A stretch of DNA of 64,000 bases from Xanthostigma xanthostigma (Eukaryota > Arthropoda > Insecta > Raphidioptera > Raphidiidae). Position 1 is the stretch's first letter. Each line of letters starts with the position of its first letter. Shown one piece after another: positions 1 to 11,274 of this stretch. Both the position numbers and the translations under genes were made by a program. Below the pieces are notes generated by a model. That model saw nothing but the letters and a program-made list of their open reading frames with translations, was not told the origin of the DNA and made no database searches. The stretch is from positions 7,108,001 to 7,172,000 of the forward strand of contig OY754466.1 in the NCBI GenBank assembly GCA_963575645.1. The letters run 5' to 3'.

Positions 1-124
1 AGCGCAGAAATAGGCTTCGTGCTTAGATCATACGTGTTTACCAAATTTCGTTTTTTTTTTTAATATAGATTTTAGTGGCTTTTGTTTTTAGTAACATTTA
101 GCCACGACAAATATTTATTTATTA

Positions 125-670
125 TCATATATATGTTAAGGTTAAGATGTTTGCCTCCCTTTTTAGAAAAAAAAACCACACAATTTCTGCACATAAATTA
201 TATATCATTTTACAGATAATTGCTTGCTCTACTGACATCGACAACTAAAAAATTTATTATTGCTTTTGTTTTTGTAAATTAATTAATTAACAGCAACGCG
301 GAACAACGTCTGCCATCTGACGGCTTAACGTCAACACTTCGATCTGCCATCTGACCTTCATATTGTAAATACTGCATACTGCCATCTGACGAGCAACGCT
401 GAACAACGTCACAACAATGCTGCATGATGCCATCTGACGGCTTAGCTGAACGCTTTTGCTACTTGCGCCTCTATATGACAATTTTAGTAAAATATTTCTT
501 CGATCTGTCATCTGAGCTTCATATTGTAATACAACAAAAAGAAGAACGTTATAAGCAGTGTGCAAAATTAGAAACGAATTGAATACCTGCAATCATATTT
601 AAAAAATAATTTTGTAAAGTGATAATTATTATACTTATTTAGTGCGAATAATTCGCACAGATCACACTAG
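125..670 (+). mobile_element. Non-autonomous Helitron, family G, copy 1
   Basis: The element starts with TC (preceded by A) and ends with CTAG followed by T, the A/T insertion context of Helitrons. Eight bases before CTAG lies the palindrome GTGCGAATAATTCGCAC (8-bp arms, 1-nt centre), the expected 3' hairpin. The interior (about 305-440) repeats the motif GCCATCTGACGG in several slightly different settings. Two other copies at 25.3 and 54.6 kb have the same 3' end; the 54.6 kb copy also shares the 5' end. No Rep/helicase coding remains, so it would depend on an autonomous partner elsewhere. An open frame on the minus strand is a by-product of the repeat. Confidence 0.75.
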
Positions 671-839
671 TTTAACCATTAATTTCTTAAACTTAATTAA
701 TTAGACAGGGACACAATAGAGGGATTGGACCATGGAAAATAGTAAAAGGTAAAATCAGTTGAGTCTTTCGAAAGTTATTGCCTGTACACACCCTCTGCTT
801 TATTTTAATTTCTGTTTATAAATTCCATATTTTTAATAA

Positions 840-1196
840 TTTATTATATGAATCATTGTCTATCTATTCAATGTGCGGTGAGCGAAGGCAACAAAGCGTA
901 TCGAAAATATGTCTGCGTCTCTTTCTTCGATGTTATTCCCTGATTTCTCCGATGATATGTTTGGTTGATGTACTTGCATTCAATCTGAATAAAGTATCTC
1001 TGTTTCAAAAACTTTGTCTTCTTCTATGATGTTTACATCGGCGTATCCAGCTTTTGGCCCAGGAGGGGGCAAATTAGAAATTTCTTAAGCCGGGCCCCCG
1101 TGCTTGTTTTGCCCTCCTGGATACGCCAGTGCTTACGGCGTAAAAAAAGACAGAAGTATATGTTTGCACCCTAATGGTTCGATTGCGATTTTATTC
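840..1196 (+). mobile_element. Chimeric LINE-like fragment, copy 1
   Basis: This segment is shared with 14.24-14.75 kb (reverse) and 56.89-57.12 kb. It contains a short internal inverted repeat (1040-1050 against 1117-1127, GGCGTATCCAG) enclosing C- and G-runs, which looks like a tiny MITE. It ends in the first ~22 bases of the reverse-transcriptase tail seen complete in the 14.2 kb copy, then stops where the large palindrome begins. I do not recognise the 5' part. Assignment to a LINE rests on the 14.2 kb copy. Confidence 0.5.
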
Positions 1197-1197
1197 G

Positions 1198-1358
1198 TAT
1201 ATGAAAACGAACTTGCTTTATTTTATTTTTTTGTTTTCCGGTGTTTTTAAGAATCATATATACTTTTATTATATACTGAGCATATAATAAAAGTATATAT
1301 GATTCTTAAAAACACCGGAAAACAAAAAAATAAAATAAAGCAAGTTCGTTTTCATATA
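1198..1358. repeat. Perfect inverted repeat, 77-bp arms, 7-nt spacer
   Basis: Positions 1198-1274 and 1282-1358 are exact reverse complements (77 of 77 by manual pairing), separated by seven bases. The lack of any mismatch means it is very recent or actively homogenised. No coding content and no target duplication recognised. Such hairpins can also be assembly or template-switch artefacts. Confidence 0.9.
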
Positions 1359-1944
1359 AGAAATTATTACCGGCACCGTTTTCGATTTAAAATTTTGTCA
1401 CTTAATATTAGCTTTCCCTTGCCGGCTAATGCCTAAAAATGAAAACACAGTCAGATAGTAATGAAAAAAATAATTTTTCATAAACAACCTTAAATTTGCA
1501 TACGAAAATCACCATACTGTTGTACAGTCTGTTTATGCATTTGTTATACTATTTTCAACTTGCATTCAGCAAGCAACTTTAAACGCGCCACTCATGATCC
1601 AACGCTAAACCACGAGATATGCGATTGTATTGTTGTACAATTTTGTTAGAAATCGGTTCCTGAAAAAATAGCACCTGCTCTAATTTTAAAATTCATCTTG
1701 TGAACTAGCAGGCGAGCCCATAGTGACGTCATTTCCAGCCTCGTAGCCAGCCTGCCGGCCAGCAGAAGTCCCAGCAGTGTCTCTAGCTTCGTGTGCAGCG
1801 GCCTTAACACGATCGGATCGAAAGTCGCATTACACGATCAAATAATTATCCAACTAATATTGTACTGCGGCGTTGGATCGTGAGAGGTGAAGCTGTCAGA
1901 TAACACAAGAAAGAAAATAAGTACCACAAAAAATCTTTTCACAC

Positions 1945-2470
1945 GAAAATTAAAAAAAAAAAATATAGTTTAAAAAAAACTAAAAAACACGCTTTATATC
2001 GAACTAAAAAGTAAAAAATATTTTTTTTAAAATAAGCTTAAAACAATAATGAATAAAAAATACAAGTTTTATTGTGAAAAAAGCGTGGGGCGCTTTGTTC
2101 CACATTTTCGTACATCGAGAGCCCCACGCTTTTTTCACAATAATACTTGTATTTTTTATTCATTATTGTTTTAAGCTTATTTTTAAAAAAAATTATTATT
2201 TTCCACTTTTTAGTTCGATTTATTGTCAAAATTTGCCGAAAAAAAAAACAATTTTTTTTCGGCGTGGATGGGATTAGAACCCACGACCCGTGATTCCGAG
2301 AGCTGACGTCAGCGAAGACCTGTGCCTTAGACCGCACGGCTGCCAGTGTACTTACAGTGCTGGCATATTATACCACTATATAAACCACTTGCTGTAGTCC
2401 AAACGAGTTTACAAACATACTTACATACATACATACAAACTTACAAGTGAAACTAATATAAAGTGTGTAA
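1945..2470 (-). mobile_element. Fold-back element family C, copy 1
   Basis: An AT-rich long hairpin (about 2030-2180) surrounds a GC-rich core whose arms read GCGTGGGGC / GCCCCACGC and whose loop (TTCCACATTTTCGTAC region) is the same in all three copies. One side carries a class II tRNA-like module and then a stretch ending near a TATAAAG(C/T)GTGTAAA terminus that mirrors the ACACGCTTTATAT sequence at the other end. Copies 2 and 3 lie at 37.2 and 47.2 kb. Superfamily unknown; no coding capacity. Strand is set by the tRNA-like module. Confidence 0.7.
2261..2346 (-). ncRNA. tRNA-like module (class II, Leu-like) in element C1
   Basis: Reading the minus strand, an A-box-like GCGGTCTAAGGC and a B-box-like GGTTCTAATCC are spaced as in a class II tRNA with an extended variable region. 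It resembles tRNA-Leu/Ser genes, but the acceptor stem does not pair, so it is a tRNA-derived relic rather than a working tRNA. It could still act as an internal Pol III promoter. Equivalent modules are at 37.5 and 47.6 kb. Confidence 0.6.
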
Positions 2471-2799
2471 AATGTAATCGAATCCTTTACGAAATTCATT
2501 CAAACCATAACTTTGATCCAACCATTGCCCCCCTTCCTAAAATAAACTCAACACTAGATTCTAACCAACTCTGCTCAGTCTAGTGTTAAAATATGAAGAA
2601 TAAGTCACTGAGTACTTGATAGCTATATTTAACGCTCCACTGGAGGCTGTCTAAAGTAACAAAGAAGCGCCCACACTCTACTAATGTCTGTTCATTCTTT
2701 TAAGCGATACTTCAGTAGGGCTGACTTTAAAATTCTCCCCACAAATTTTCAGAAAAAAGCTAGATTCATTTTTTGAAGTACAACTTCTTCTACTAGGTA

Positions 2800-3154
2800 A
2801 CTAGATTTTAAATGCCGACTTTTAAAATTAAGTTCGTCATTATGACATGTTAATTTAATAATTTCAAACGAATATTACTTAAGAGGGGTGGCAGTAACAA
2901 AAAACAATGTCCTACAAAACTTGCTTATTTTTTAAAGATCTTTTCAACAACACCACTTTCGACCTATCGTGCCATTTAATATTCCGGAGTTCTGAACATT
3001 CTAGAGCAAACTAATAGGGAAACCGACCTTTCCGGGGAAAAAAAATATCACCATTCGATTCTTCATTAGGGCTTTTATAATACAGATTTTTTAACTCTCT
3101 ACGACTAACCGTCTTCGAAAAAAACGAACGGTACGGGTGGTCTGACTCATCCTG
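2800..3154 (+). mobile_element. Single arm of a mariner-like MITE (family of 36.2 kb)
   Basis: The segment matches the right arm of the complete element at 36223-37093, ending in GGTCTGACTCATCCTG followed by TA. The left arm is missing or replaced by unrelated sequence. It is more diverged than the 36 kb copy. Confidence 0.65.
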
Positions 3155-3752
3155 TATATAGCAACGGATTACAAAATCCACATACTGCGAGGGTTGTTGT
3201 TTTTTTTTAATGAATTATACAGAAGGTAGTCCAATTTATACAAATAAATAAAATCGTACCTTAGTCTTTAATTGTGCAGTTTTAAAGATTCCTAGATCGA
3301 ATTTTCATTTTTCATAATTTTTTGCCTGTTTATTTATCTTCCAATACTACAGATTTAACAATTTTACATATTATTTCCCGTGTAAGATACTTGAAGGAAA
3401 GAGAACTATTTTAGAAACAGTCTATATAAAAGATGGCGACGTCCTCAAGGATTAATTATATTAAATATAGTATGTACTAATACAGTAGGTATTGATTATT
3501 TATAACGACAATGTTATAATGTTTCTTAGCAACCCCTCTAGCCGATCCTGTAATATGTATACAAGCAAGTGAGCCCTACAATGATATTTTGTTTATACAC
3601 ATTATACTTCAGCGGCTGTGAGCTGGGACACAACAACGTTATGGTAACGTTGACGTAACGCACAGTTCCGTAATACCAGGGCCCAGTTTTAAGATTAGAA
3701 CATTTTTCAAGGGCGCATCAGTTATAAAAGCTCGCATCGGGCGTATAAAAGG
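3155..3752. other. No gene recognised
   Basis: Unique-looking AT-rich sequence; I see no coding frame, RNA or repeat I can name. Confidence 0.5.
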
Positions 3753-3760
3753 CTAGCTAC

Positions 3761-3944
3761 CAGGCGCGGTCGCAGCCTGAAATTTTGGGGGAGTCACTCA
3801 CTACACTAATAAAAAAATGCGTCTTTTTGTATTGTAGCTAAAAATTTTCTTTTATTATTTGGCAAATTTTTGAGATTTTTCAATTTGACTTTAGATTTTG
3901 GGGGGGGTCATGTCCCCTGTGACCCCCCCTTCGGACCGCGCCTG
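3761..3944. mobile_element. hAT-type MITE with perfect 8-bp target duplication
   Basis: The ends are CAGGCGCGGTC and its reverse complement. The element is flanked by the identical octamer CTAGCTAC at 3753-3760 and 3945-3952. An 8-bp duplication and CA(G)...TG ends are diagnostic of the hAT superfamily. Inside are G-runs and C-runs near the right end (GGGGGGG and CCCCCCC). 184 bp, no coding capacity. Confidence 0.88.
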
Positions 3945-4357
3945 CTAGCTACGGCACTGCAAATATTGAGAACTGTGGCATAATAAAAAGCCCAGATAGC
4001 AAAACTTTAAAAGTTTTGGACGCGTCTGTTTATAAGGTCCATAATAAAGTCAGAAAAATAAAAACTGACCAAATTCTAATAGAATTTGATTTAAATGGAC
4101 ATACAGCGCGAAAGGTCGAACTATTAATACTCGTGATGTAAATGTAAAAAATTAATTACGAAACTAATTTCAAAAACAATGCATCAATTGCAAGTATTAA
4201 AGAATTAGTTCCGAAGAGAATTGAGTAAAAATCATATAAATTAGTTTATGGACAGAAATATTCATTTCTGTCCAGTATAAGTACATAAATATATCGCATA
4301 TTTGTATATTATTTTTATCGAGTTTTATATTAATGGTTGGGGTAAATATACACACGA

Positions 4358-4360
<3 letters not shown>

Positions 4361-4388
<28 letters not shown>

Positions 4389-4797
4389 GCGTTTAACGTC
4401 CGTTTCTCGACTTTATGTCGTAACAGACGCCATTCGCACCATTACTATTTTTTTACCACACTTCCCGTTATTTTCTACAATTTTTAATCTTCAACTTAAT
4501 TAATAGCAATGGGCGAATGAAGGAATTTTTAGGAAATTAGGATAAGGTAGGCAAATTTGAAGCATAAGAGTTTGACAGGTAATCGGCTATGGCCTTGAGT
4601 AAGGAACCATCTCGATATTTATCTGGAATTATTGAGGGAAACCATGGAAAACCTCAACAAGATGGCCGGGACAGGAATTACCGTTCTCGGCGAGAGGCAG
4701 TTGGAAAAAGTTCTAGTCACATCTGCCCCCGCCGGGATTCGAACCCGGTACCTCCCGAATGCGAGTCTAGTGTTCTCACCGCTCGGTTATAAACACG
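4361..4797 (-). mobile_element. tRNA-derived SINE, copy 1
   Basis: On the minus strand the element begins with a tRNA-like head containing the B-box-like GGTTCGAATCCCGG, runs through a body shared with 32841-33275, and ends in an (ATT)n tail (4361-4389 as AAT on the plus strand). The head looks closest to tRNA-Ala(CGC) by its GACTCGCATTC anticodon region, but that is a weak call. Its head is slightly shorter than that of the 32.8 kb copy. Open frames here are incidental. Confidence 0.8.
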
Positions 4798-5300
4798 AAG
4801 TTGCCAAGCTTGGCTAACATACTGTCGCGTGTCTAGATTTAACCGGTTAACACAAGATGGTGTTGTATCAGCAGACTTAAAATGCTCCGTCAAGGGGTGA
4901 GACAGGGATGAATTGTTTAGGGTGGAAAGCAAACAGGTAGAGCAACATGACACGTACAACCATCCAGCTGATATACACTGGGGTTGGCACAATAAAAGTA
5001 TTATCCTCCTACAACAAACACATGTAGAGAGAACAATGCAACCAGAAGAAATATGACATTTGCCAGGCTTGTAGACATGTAACATGATCCATGATCTCTC
5101 TTCATGGCAGACGTGTACATTGTAAACTCTATGAATTATTATCACCTGTATTTCTTTTGGTCGGACAAGATGGAAGAGAGCATGCACGCAGTCTGCGGAA
5201 TGGCGTTCCACTTTGTAACTGGCGGTCACCTCGTTGACCTTCGAAAACAATATACCTTCTGAACTCACCGTTACTTCTTAGTCGTGCCTTTCCGTGCGGT
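4798..5300. other. No gene recognised
   Basis: Less AT-rich than its surroundings and with open frames, but no frame shows a domain I recognise. A short stretch near 4890 could encode RQGVRQG, as in reverse-transcriptase domains, but stop codons follow at once. Confidence 0.4.
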
Positions 5301-5612
5301 AGTTCGAGCGTCATGGCCGAACCGATTTTTATGACACCAGCAAGACAATGCAACTCAAGAAATGTGGGATAATAGACATCTAGTTGTTTTTCGGAAAAAA
5401 TATCTGACCTTACTTGTAGATCGTTGGATAAATCTATTTAAATTGGAACGGTTCCCAGTTCGAGCGATATGCAAGTCCAGGCGAACCGATTTTCTAGACA
5501 CCAGCAACTTGATCCAACTTACGAAATGTTGTTCCTCATTATGTGGCTCATCTACTCATTGAACTTCAGAAATGGTACCAAAATAAAGGAACAGAAAGGC
5601 TATGATAATTCA
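5301..5612. repeat. Diverged two-unit tandem duplication, ~157 bp
   Basis: The block starting AGTTCGAGCG at 5301 recurs at 5458, followed in both by GGCGAACCGATTTT-like and ACACCAGCAA motifs. The units are strongly diverged. Nature unknown. Confidence 0.5.
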
Positions 5613-6184
5613 CCATGATAATAGTGCTTCTAGAAAGATCCAATTATATAAATTTGAACGATTTCTCAGTGTTGTTAAATGATTTATCTTTGCATGATGA
5701 TTTGTCAAAGTCAACAGATAGTATCATTTTTAATTTGTATCATTCCTCTTTACAAGTATTTTCAAAGCCACGCTATTCTAAAAACTTCTCGGAAAAACGT
5801 TATAAATATTTAGATATTTCAACTGTAAGTTTGAACAGGTGGAAAATTATTTGAAAACTCCGCAAGTCAATAAATTAATCGGATAGTTTATGCTTTTCTT
5901 GTCAAAGGTAGTTCGGTCCCAATGCCCAGTGTAATACGAACAACAGGTCCGTTTCTTGATGACGAACAAACAAAACAAACGGAACGAGATGCGGTTATTG
6001 AAACAATGAAACGTAAACAAACAGTCGATTCACAATGTTTCAGTGGGGGATTTCCCTATAGGTTGATTTAAACTACTGAATTGTAGCTATAAACAAACGG
6101 TTCGGTTTTGAAATATATAATAATAAATAAATACAGAGTTGTACAGTCTAATACACCCCATTAAAATCAACATGTGACACGTCA

Positions 6185-6206
6185 TGTATTTCTTGATGAC
6201 AATAAA

Positions 6207-6269
<63 letters not shown>

Positions 6270-6270
6270 G
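6185..6270 (+). repeat. (ATT)n microsatellite, probable retroposon tail
   Basis: A pure ATT run follows the word GACAATAAAT, much as retroposon 3' ends in this window run into TAA/ATT tails (30.6 kb LINE, SINEs). The body of any parent element upstream is not recognised. Confidence 0.7.
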
Positions 6271-6479
6271 GTCTCTAAACACTAGCAACTAATAAAATAA
6301 CAAAAAAACAAATAAAATGATAAAAATATTATATCATATTATCTAGAAAATTATTATTAGTTTATTAGGTTTGTCGTGTTCGGGGTTATGATATTTTGTT
6401 AACATTTATTCCCTTTAAAAATCAAGAAAATATATTTTAAAAAAATAAAATTATAGACTGAACTTTGTATACCAGTTTT

Positions 6480-8045
6480 AAAGGCATCAATTAAGAGCAA
6501 TTAGCTAAGATAGTTAGCTGACTATTTACTAATTGCTATTAAACTCAAACCCTTCAGGTTGAAATTCTGTTTTTTTTCCCTTAATAATGACATATATTAT
6601 GCTGATAAATAATTATTTATTTTAGAGGGTATTAAGAAATCAGAAACAAGGATCTAACTCTAAACGAGTTTTGAGTGCATCAGGCACTCAGAAATAAGAA
6701 GTAACGGCGATAATTTTATTAATTCGAAAAGTATTCGGCAAGCAGAAGCAGCAAGCAATATACGCCAAGCTCAACGAGTTTTGAGTGTATTAGGCAATCA
6801 TAAATAACAATTGCTAAAAATATCAAACTCTCCAGATTGAAATTATGTTTTTTTTTCTCTCTTTATAATGACATATTTGCTGCTAATTTCAGGCGTCTGT
6901 AAGGAACATGAATAATTATTTGTTTTAGAGTATTAAGAAATCAGAAGCAACAAGTTATCTAACTCTAAAACGAGTTTTGAGTGTATCAGGCACTCAGAAA
7001 TACGAAGTAGCGGCAATCATTTTATTAATTCGGAAAGTATTAGGCAACCAGAAGCGGCAAGCAATACACGCCAAGCTCAACGAGTTTTGAGTGTATCAGG
7101 CAATCATAAATAACAATTGCTAAAAATATCAAAAACTCTCCAGATTGAAATTATGTTTTTTTTCTCTTTATAATGACATATTTGCTGCTAATTTCAGGCG
7201 TCTGTAAGGAACATGAATAATTATTTGTTTTAGAGTATTAAGAAATCAGAAGCAACAAGTTATCTAACTCTAAAACGAGTTTTGAGTGTATATCAGGCAC
7301 TCAGAAATAAGAAGTAAAGGCAATAATTTTATTAATTCGGAAAGTATTAGGCAACCAGAAGCGGCAAGCAATAGACGCCAAGCTCAACGAGTTTTGAGTG
7401 TATCAGGCAATCATAAATAACAATTGCTAAAAATATCAAAAACTCTCCAGATTTAAATTATGTTTTTTTTCTCTTTATAATGACATATTTGCTGCTAATT
7501 TCAGGCGTCTGTAAGGAACATGAATAATTATTTGTTTTAGAGTATTAAGAAATCAGAAGCAACAAGTTATCTAACTCTAAAACGAGTTTTGAGTGTATAT
7601 CAGGCACTCAGAAATAAGAAGTAACGGCAATAATTTTATTAATTCGGAAAGTATTAGGCAACCAGAAGCGGCAAGCAATAGACGCCAAGCTCAACGAGTT
7701 TTGAGTGTATCAGGCAATCATAAATAACAATTGCTAAAAATATCAAAAACTCTCCAGATTTAAATTATGTTTTTTTTTCTCTTTATAATGATTAATGACA
7801 TGTTTGCTGCTAATTTCAGGCATGTGTAAGGGACATTAAAAATTATTTGTTTTAGAGTATTAAGAAATCAGAAACAAGGATCTAACTCTAATCGAGTTTT
7901 GAGTGTATCAGGCACTCAGAAATACGAAGTAGCGGCAAACATTTTATTAATTCGGAAAGTATTAGGTAACCAGAAGCAGCAAGCAATACACGAGTTTTGA
8001 GTGTATCAGGCAATCATAAATAACAATAAACGGCAATAATTATTT
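6480..8045. repeat. Tandem array, ~305-bp unit, about five copies
   Basis: The anchor word ATTAAGAAATCAG recurs at 6631, 6932, 7237, 7544 and 7859, giving periods of 301-315 bp. Each unit holds two diverged half-units around ACGAGTTTTGAGTGTATCAG, so the array is itself built from an older duplication. Central units are nearly identical and edge units diverged, as expected from unequal exchange. No coding capacity. Confidence 0.9.
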
Positions 8046-8472
8046 AATTACAGCTAGAATAGCTAACAATCAACATCCGAAGAGAACATGTAAGTACAAA
8101 ATTGTCATTCTAAGTACATATTGCAACCGACTGCATCTTCTAACAGATGACATTAAGGACTCATAACTGTTATGACATTTAATTAACGATCGATGTTCAA
8201 CTGTTGTTAGTGTCGTATGCTTTTGTTTCACAAAACCGCTTGATATTGCACATGAATGCACCACACTCTTCGAGTTTTCATTGTATATATTGCAAGTTCG
8301 CGTGTCAACTTCGAAAAGTCTTCGCTAAACAATTGAACTCGATAACACTTAAAACCAGCTTTAATTTAATTAATGCAGTTTAATTACTGTTTAGTGCTGC
8401 ACTCTAATAATTATTGAAACCTTGTACTGTCAAAACAATCGCAACACGGACCGGATCGAGAATGAATATACA

Positions 8473-8885
8473 AAATAGATATATGCTATAACGCAGTTTT
8501 TTATATAATAATGGTATACTTTTTATAACGGTTTATTATTCTACTTATTTTTTTAAGAAAGTTTAGTAAGAAATTTTTTTTTTCTAAACTTTATAGTTTC
8601 AGAAATATTTTGAAAATAAAAAAAAATCAGCTGATATTTTGTTTTGTAAATCTGTCGGAAATAAACTAGTTAAGCATGCTTTGATTAATTTTTACAACAC
8701 GTGGAACATATTATGTAGGTAACCATGGCAACGAATAGCAAATATCATATTGAATACTAGCCATTACCCGCGTCACCTCACGCGATATCAGACATTTTAT
8801 TTTCTTTATTATACTATATTAAATGTCAATATTTTTGAATTTGGAATGGTTCCGTCGCCCAATTGGCTGCAATTTTTTTTTATTA
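8473..8885 (+). mobile_element. Repeat family F, copy 1 (unclassified transposon)
   Basis: The sequence matches 20190-20801 in reverse over several hundred bases, and parts match 23.37-24.45 and 29.93-30.23 kb. Family hallmarks are the GGTATACTTTT...ATAACGG block, the CTTTATAGTTTC block and the terminal GGAATGGTYCCGTCGCCC region. No coding frame and no superfamily assigned. Confidence 0.65.
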
Positions 8886-8904
8886 ATAGTATACCTATTG
8901 ATAT

Positions 8905-9440
8905 ATTACAGCAAGGGCTCCATGAAAGAAGAGGCGAACGGGGAGTAAATTTATGAACTGCTTGACGTTAAAATAATTACAGCAAGGGCTCCACGAACCA
9001 ATAGTTTAAGAAACACTGGTTTAGACTTTAATAAGAACAGCAGAGCATCTTTAAAGCATTTGCCGTCTACCAGGAATTCAGAAGAGGCGAACGGGGAGTA
9101 AGGTTATGAATTGCTTGACATTAAATAATTACAGCAAGGGCTCTACGAACTGATAGTTTGAGAAACACTGGTTTAGACTGATAACCGAGAATGTAACAGA
9201 CCATCCTTTAAAGCATTTGCCGTCTACCAGGAATTCAGAAGAGGCGAACGGGGAGTAAGGTTATGAACTGCTTGACATTAAAATAATTACAGCAAGGGCT
9301 CCACGAACTGATAGTTTGAGAAACACTGGTTTAGACTGATAATCGAGAATGTAACAGACCATCCTTTAAAGCATTTGCCTTCTACCAGGAATTCAGAAGA
9401 GGCGAACGGGGAGAAAGGTTTATGAACTGCTTACAGAAGA
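8905..9440. repeat. Tandem array, ~157-bp unit, 3.3 copies
   Basis: The word AGAAGAGGCGAACGGGG starts at 8927, 9080, 9237 and 9395 (spacings 153, 157, 158). Units also share TTACAGCAAGGGCTC and GAAACACTGGTTTAGACT. The array abuts family F copy 1. No gene. Confidence 0.88.
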
Positions 9441-10014
9441 GGCACGTTAAAATTGGTTGCACATGGATAACCTGATAAATTCATATATATAGTAAGGAAT
9501 AATGTAAGAAAAACAAAGTGTAACGTTGAACTAAACAAACAAAAATATAAATAAAATGTAGTTGAAGAAGAAAAATGAAACACGATATTATGTATTAGAG
9601 AGAACAGACGGCCTGTTATGATGGGTAAGCAACTTGCTGTGTTGAATGGAATAAGTTTAAATCAATTTTCTCACAAATTGAATTTTCCCAACCGTGACGA
9701 TGTCGAACGTGGGCGAAAATGAATGGGAAAAGCCGTGTTGCAACGTTCGGAAAAAATAGTTGAGGATCGCGAAAATGTTGCGAGAAAAAAAATATGAGAA
9801 AACCGGTTGACCTGTGGCCTAGCCCTCAAACTTCCCGCTAAGTCTTAAATACGTTGCAATAAATTGATACAATTATCTCTGTTAACGGTAACAGAACCGT
9901 CATAATCATGCGCAGTAGCTAAAAAGAAACTTATTGTATCGGTTTTTGAGCTACTGCGCAAGACTCTGACCGTTCGCAGAGAGCTTGGAACAGAGCTATT
10001 GTGTTTATAATACA
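9441..10014. other. No gene recognised
   Basis: AT-rich sequence. The phrase CATGCGCAGTAGCTAAAA near 9907 recurs in altered form near 12250, so part may be an undefined dispersed repeat. Confidence 0.4.
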
Positions 10015-10546
10015 CTAGCGGTCCGGTCCGGTTTCGTCCGAAATTATAGGCACGAAGCCTAATAGCGCCGCTAGTGGGTAATAGAGAATTATTGAACTCA
10101 CTTTTGGTGGAAATCGCGACATGTTTCTATGGTGATAAGTAAAAAACTTAAGTTGGTCATGATGTGTCAAAAAAAATGTAATATGAAAAATTGATGTTAA
10201 TTTGTTTACACTGACAGCGAAACGTCAAATTAGGGCGCCAATGGTCTTTATTTTACTTAAATCGCCATCAGCAACAAGCATTTTCAGATTAGTTTTCTTA
10301 TGTTTTCTTTGTAATTAAAAAACTTCATAAAATTATAACTATTTTCTTTTTTAATAAACATTGCTCACTGACATACGGAAAATTTGAGTTTGAAGTTTCC
10401 CCTAGTGCTCACCACAAACGCTCGCATCGAAAAATTTGTAACTTCGTTCATTCTAAATATTGGTGAAATTTTTTTTGAAATCGGATGAGTAGCTTTGAAG
10501 ATTACCTCCTACATCCAAACTTTACTCTTTATAATATTGGTATAGA
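10015..10546 (-). mobile_element. Non-autonomous Helitron, family B, complete
   Basis: On the minus strand it begins A|TCTATACCAATATTATAAAG and ends GGACCGCTAG|T, with a GC-rich repeat (CGGTCCGGTCCGG) just inside the 3' end. The 5' half carries the GTAGGAGGTAATCTTC and CTACTCATCCGATTTC blocks that recur at 15.1, 49.3 and 62.8 kb. 532 bp, no coding capacity. Confidence 0.75.
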
Positions 10547-11274
10547 TTAAAGAAGGTTATAAATAAGTGGATTAGGAGTTATGTAACAAAAACGTGATAA
10601 AATGTTATTTTACGAGAGTTCCTGTCCAACCTCAACGGAAGCTGTTTCGTGTCTTTTTGGGAACACGCAAATTTTGTATAATTCTATAAAATTTAAAATT
10701 AAAATTATTACTCACCGATGATGTTGCAGTTTACCTGAAATAAAAAAAAAACAATATTATTAATTAAATATTATAATATTACTTATATTTTGGTTTCTCA
10801 CACTTATCATAAAAATTCTTTAGACGCCAGCCTACTATTTGAGATAAATCGCATTCAATGTAAATCGTGTAGAGAAATTTTACACGTAAAGTCAATATAT
10901 TGATGTGAATTATGTATAACCTTAGCACTACCCAAATGTTAAGAGCCGCTGGTCTAAATTTAGATTATAAAGTGAGTCATATTGGTATTGGTTATTTAAT
11001 CCTAAACTTTTGTTGGCGAATATTCAAGACGAAGCTAAAATTAAGCAAGCTAAAATAAACATTCTCCAAACGTTTTGTAAGCTATTTCTTTTCTGATAAA
11101 AAAGGATAAATGTATACGTGTTTTTGGAATTTGTAATGAAATAAGGATGATATTTTTCTTATTTCCTTTCTAACTGATGTATTTGATTTATTTTTTAAGT
11201 GATATACTAAAAAAGAAAGTTTTTCCTCGTTGAAGTTTTAATGTTTTTCTCTTGTTAGTCTGTCTTATTTCTAA
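10547..11274. other. No gene recognised
   Basis: AT-rich, no coding frame or repeat recognised. Confidence 0.5.

Noticed and set aside
4885-4905. RQGVRQG-like translation resembling a reverse-transcriptase motif
   Set aside because: Stops follow immediately and the surrounding sequence shows no other RT motif; likely chance or too decayed.
4717-5268. 183-codon minus-strand open frame
   Set aside because: It runs across the SINE head and unassigned DNA, has no domain and no support as a gene.
5615-5854. 79-codon frame that loosely resembles the end of a LINE endonuclease domain
   Set aside because: No catalytic residues or conserved motif could be pointed to; similarity is impressionistic.
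6205-6268. CRISPR-like or regulatory array
   Set aside because: It is a plain ATT microsatellite; no spacer structure, and the window is eukaryotic.
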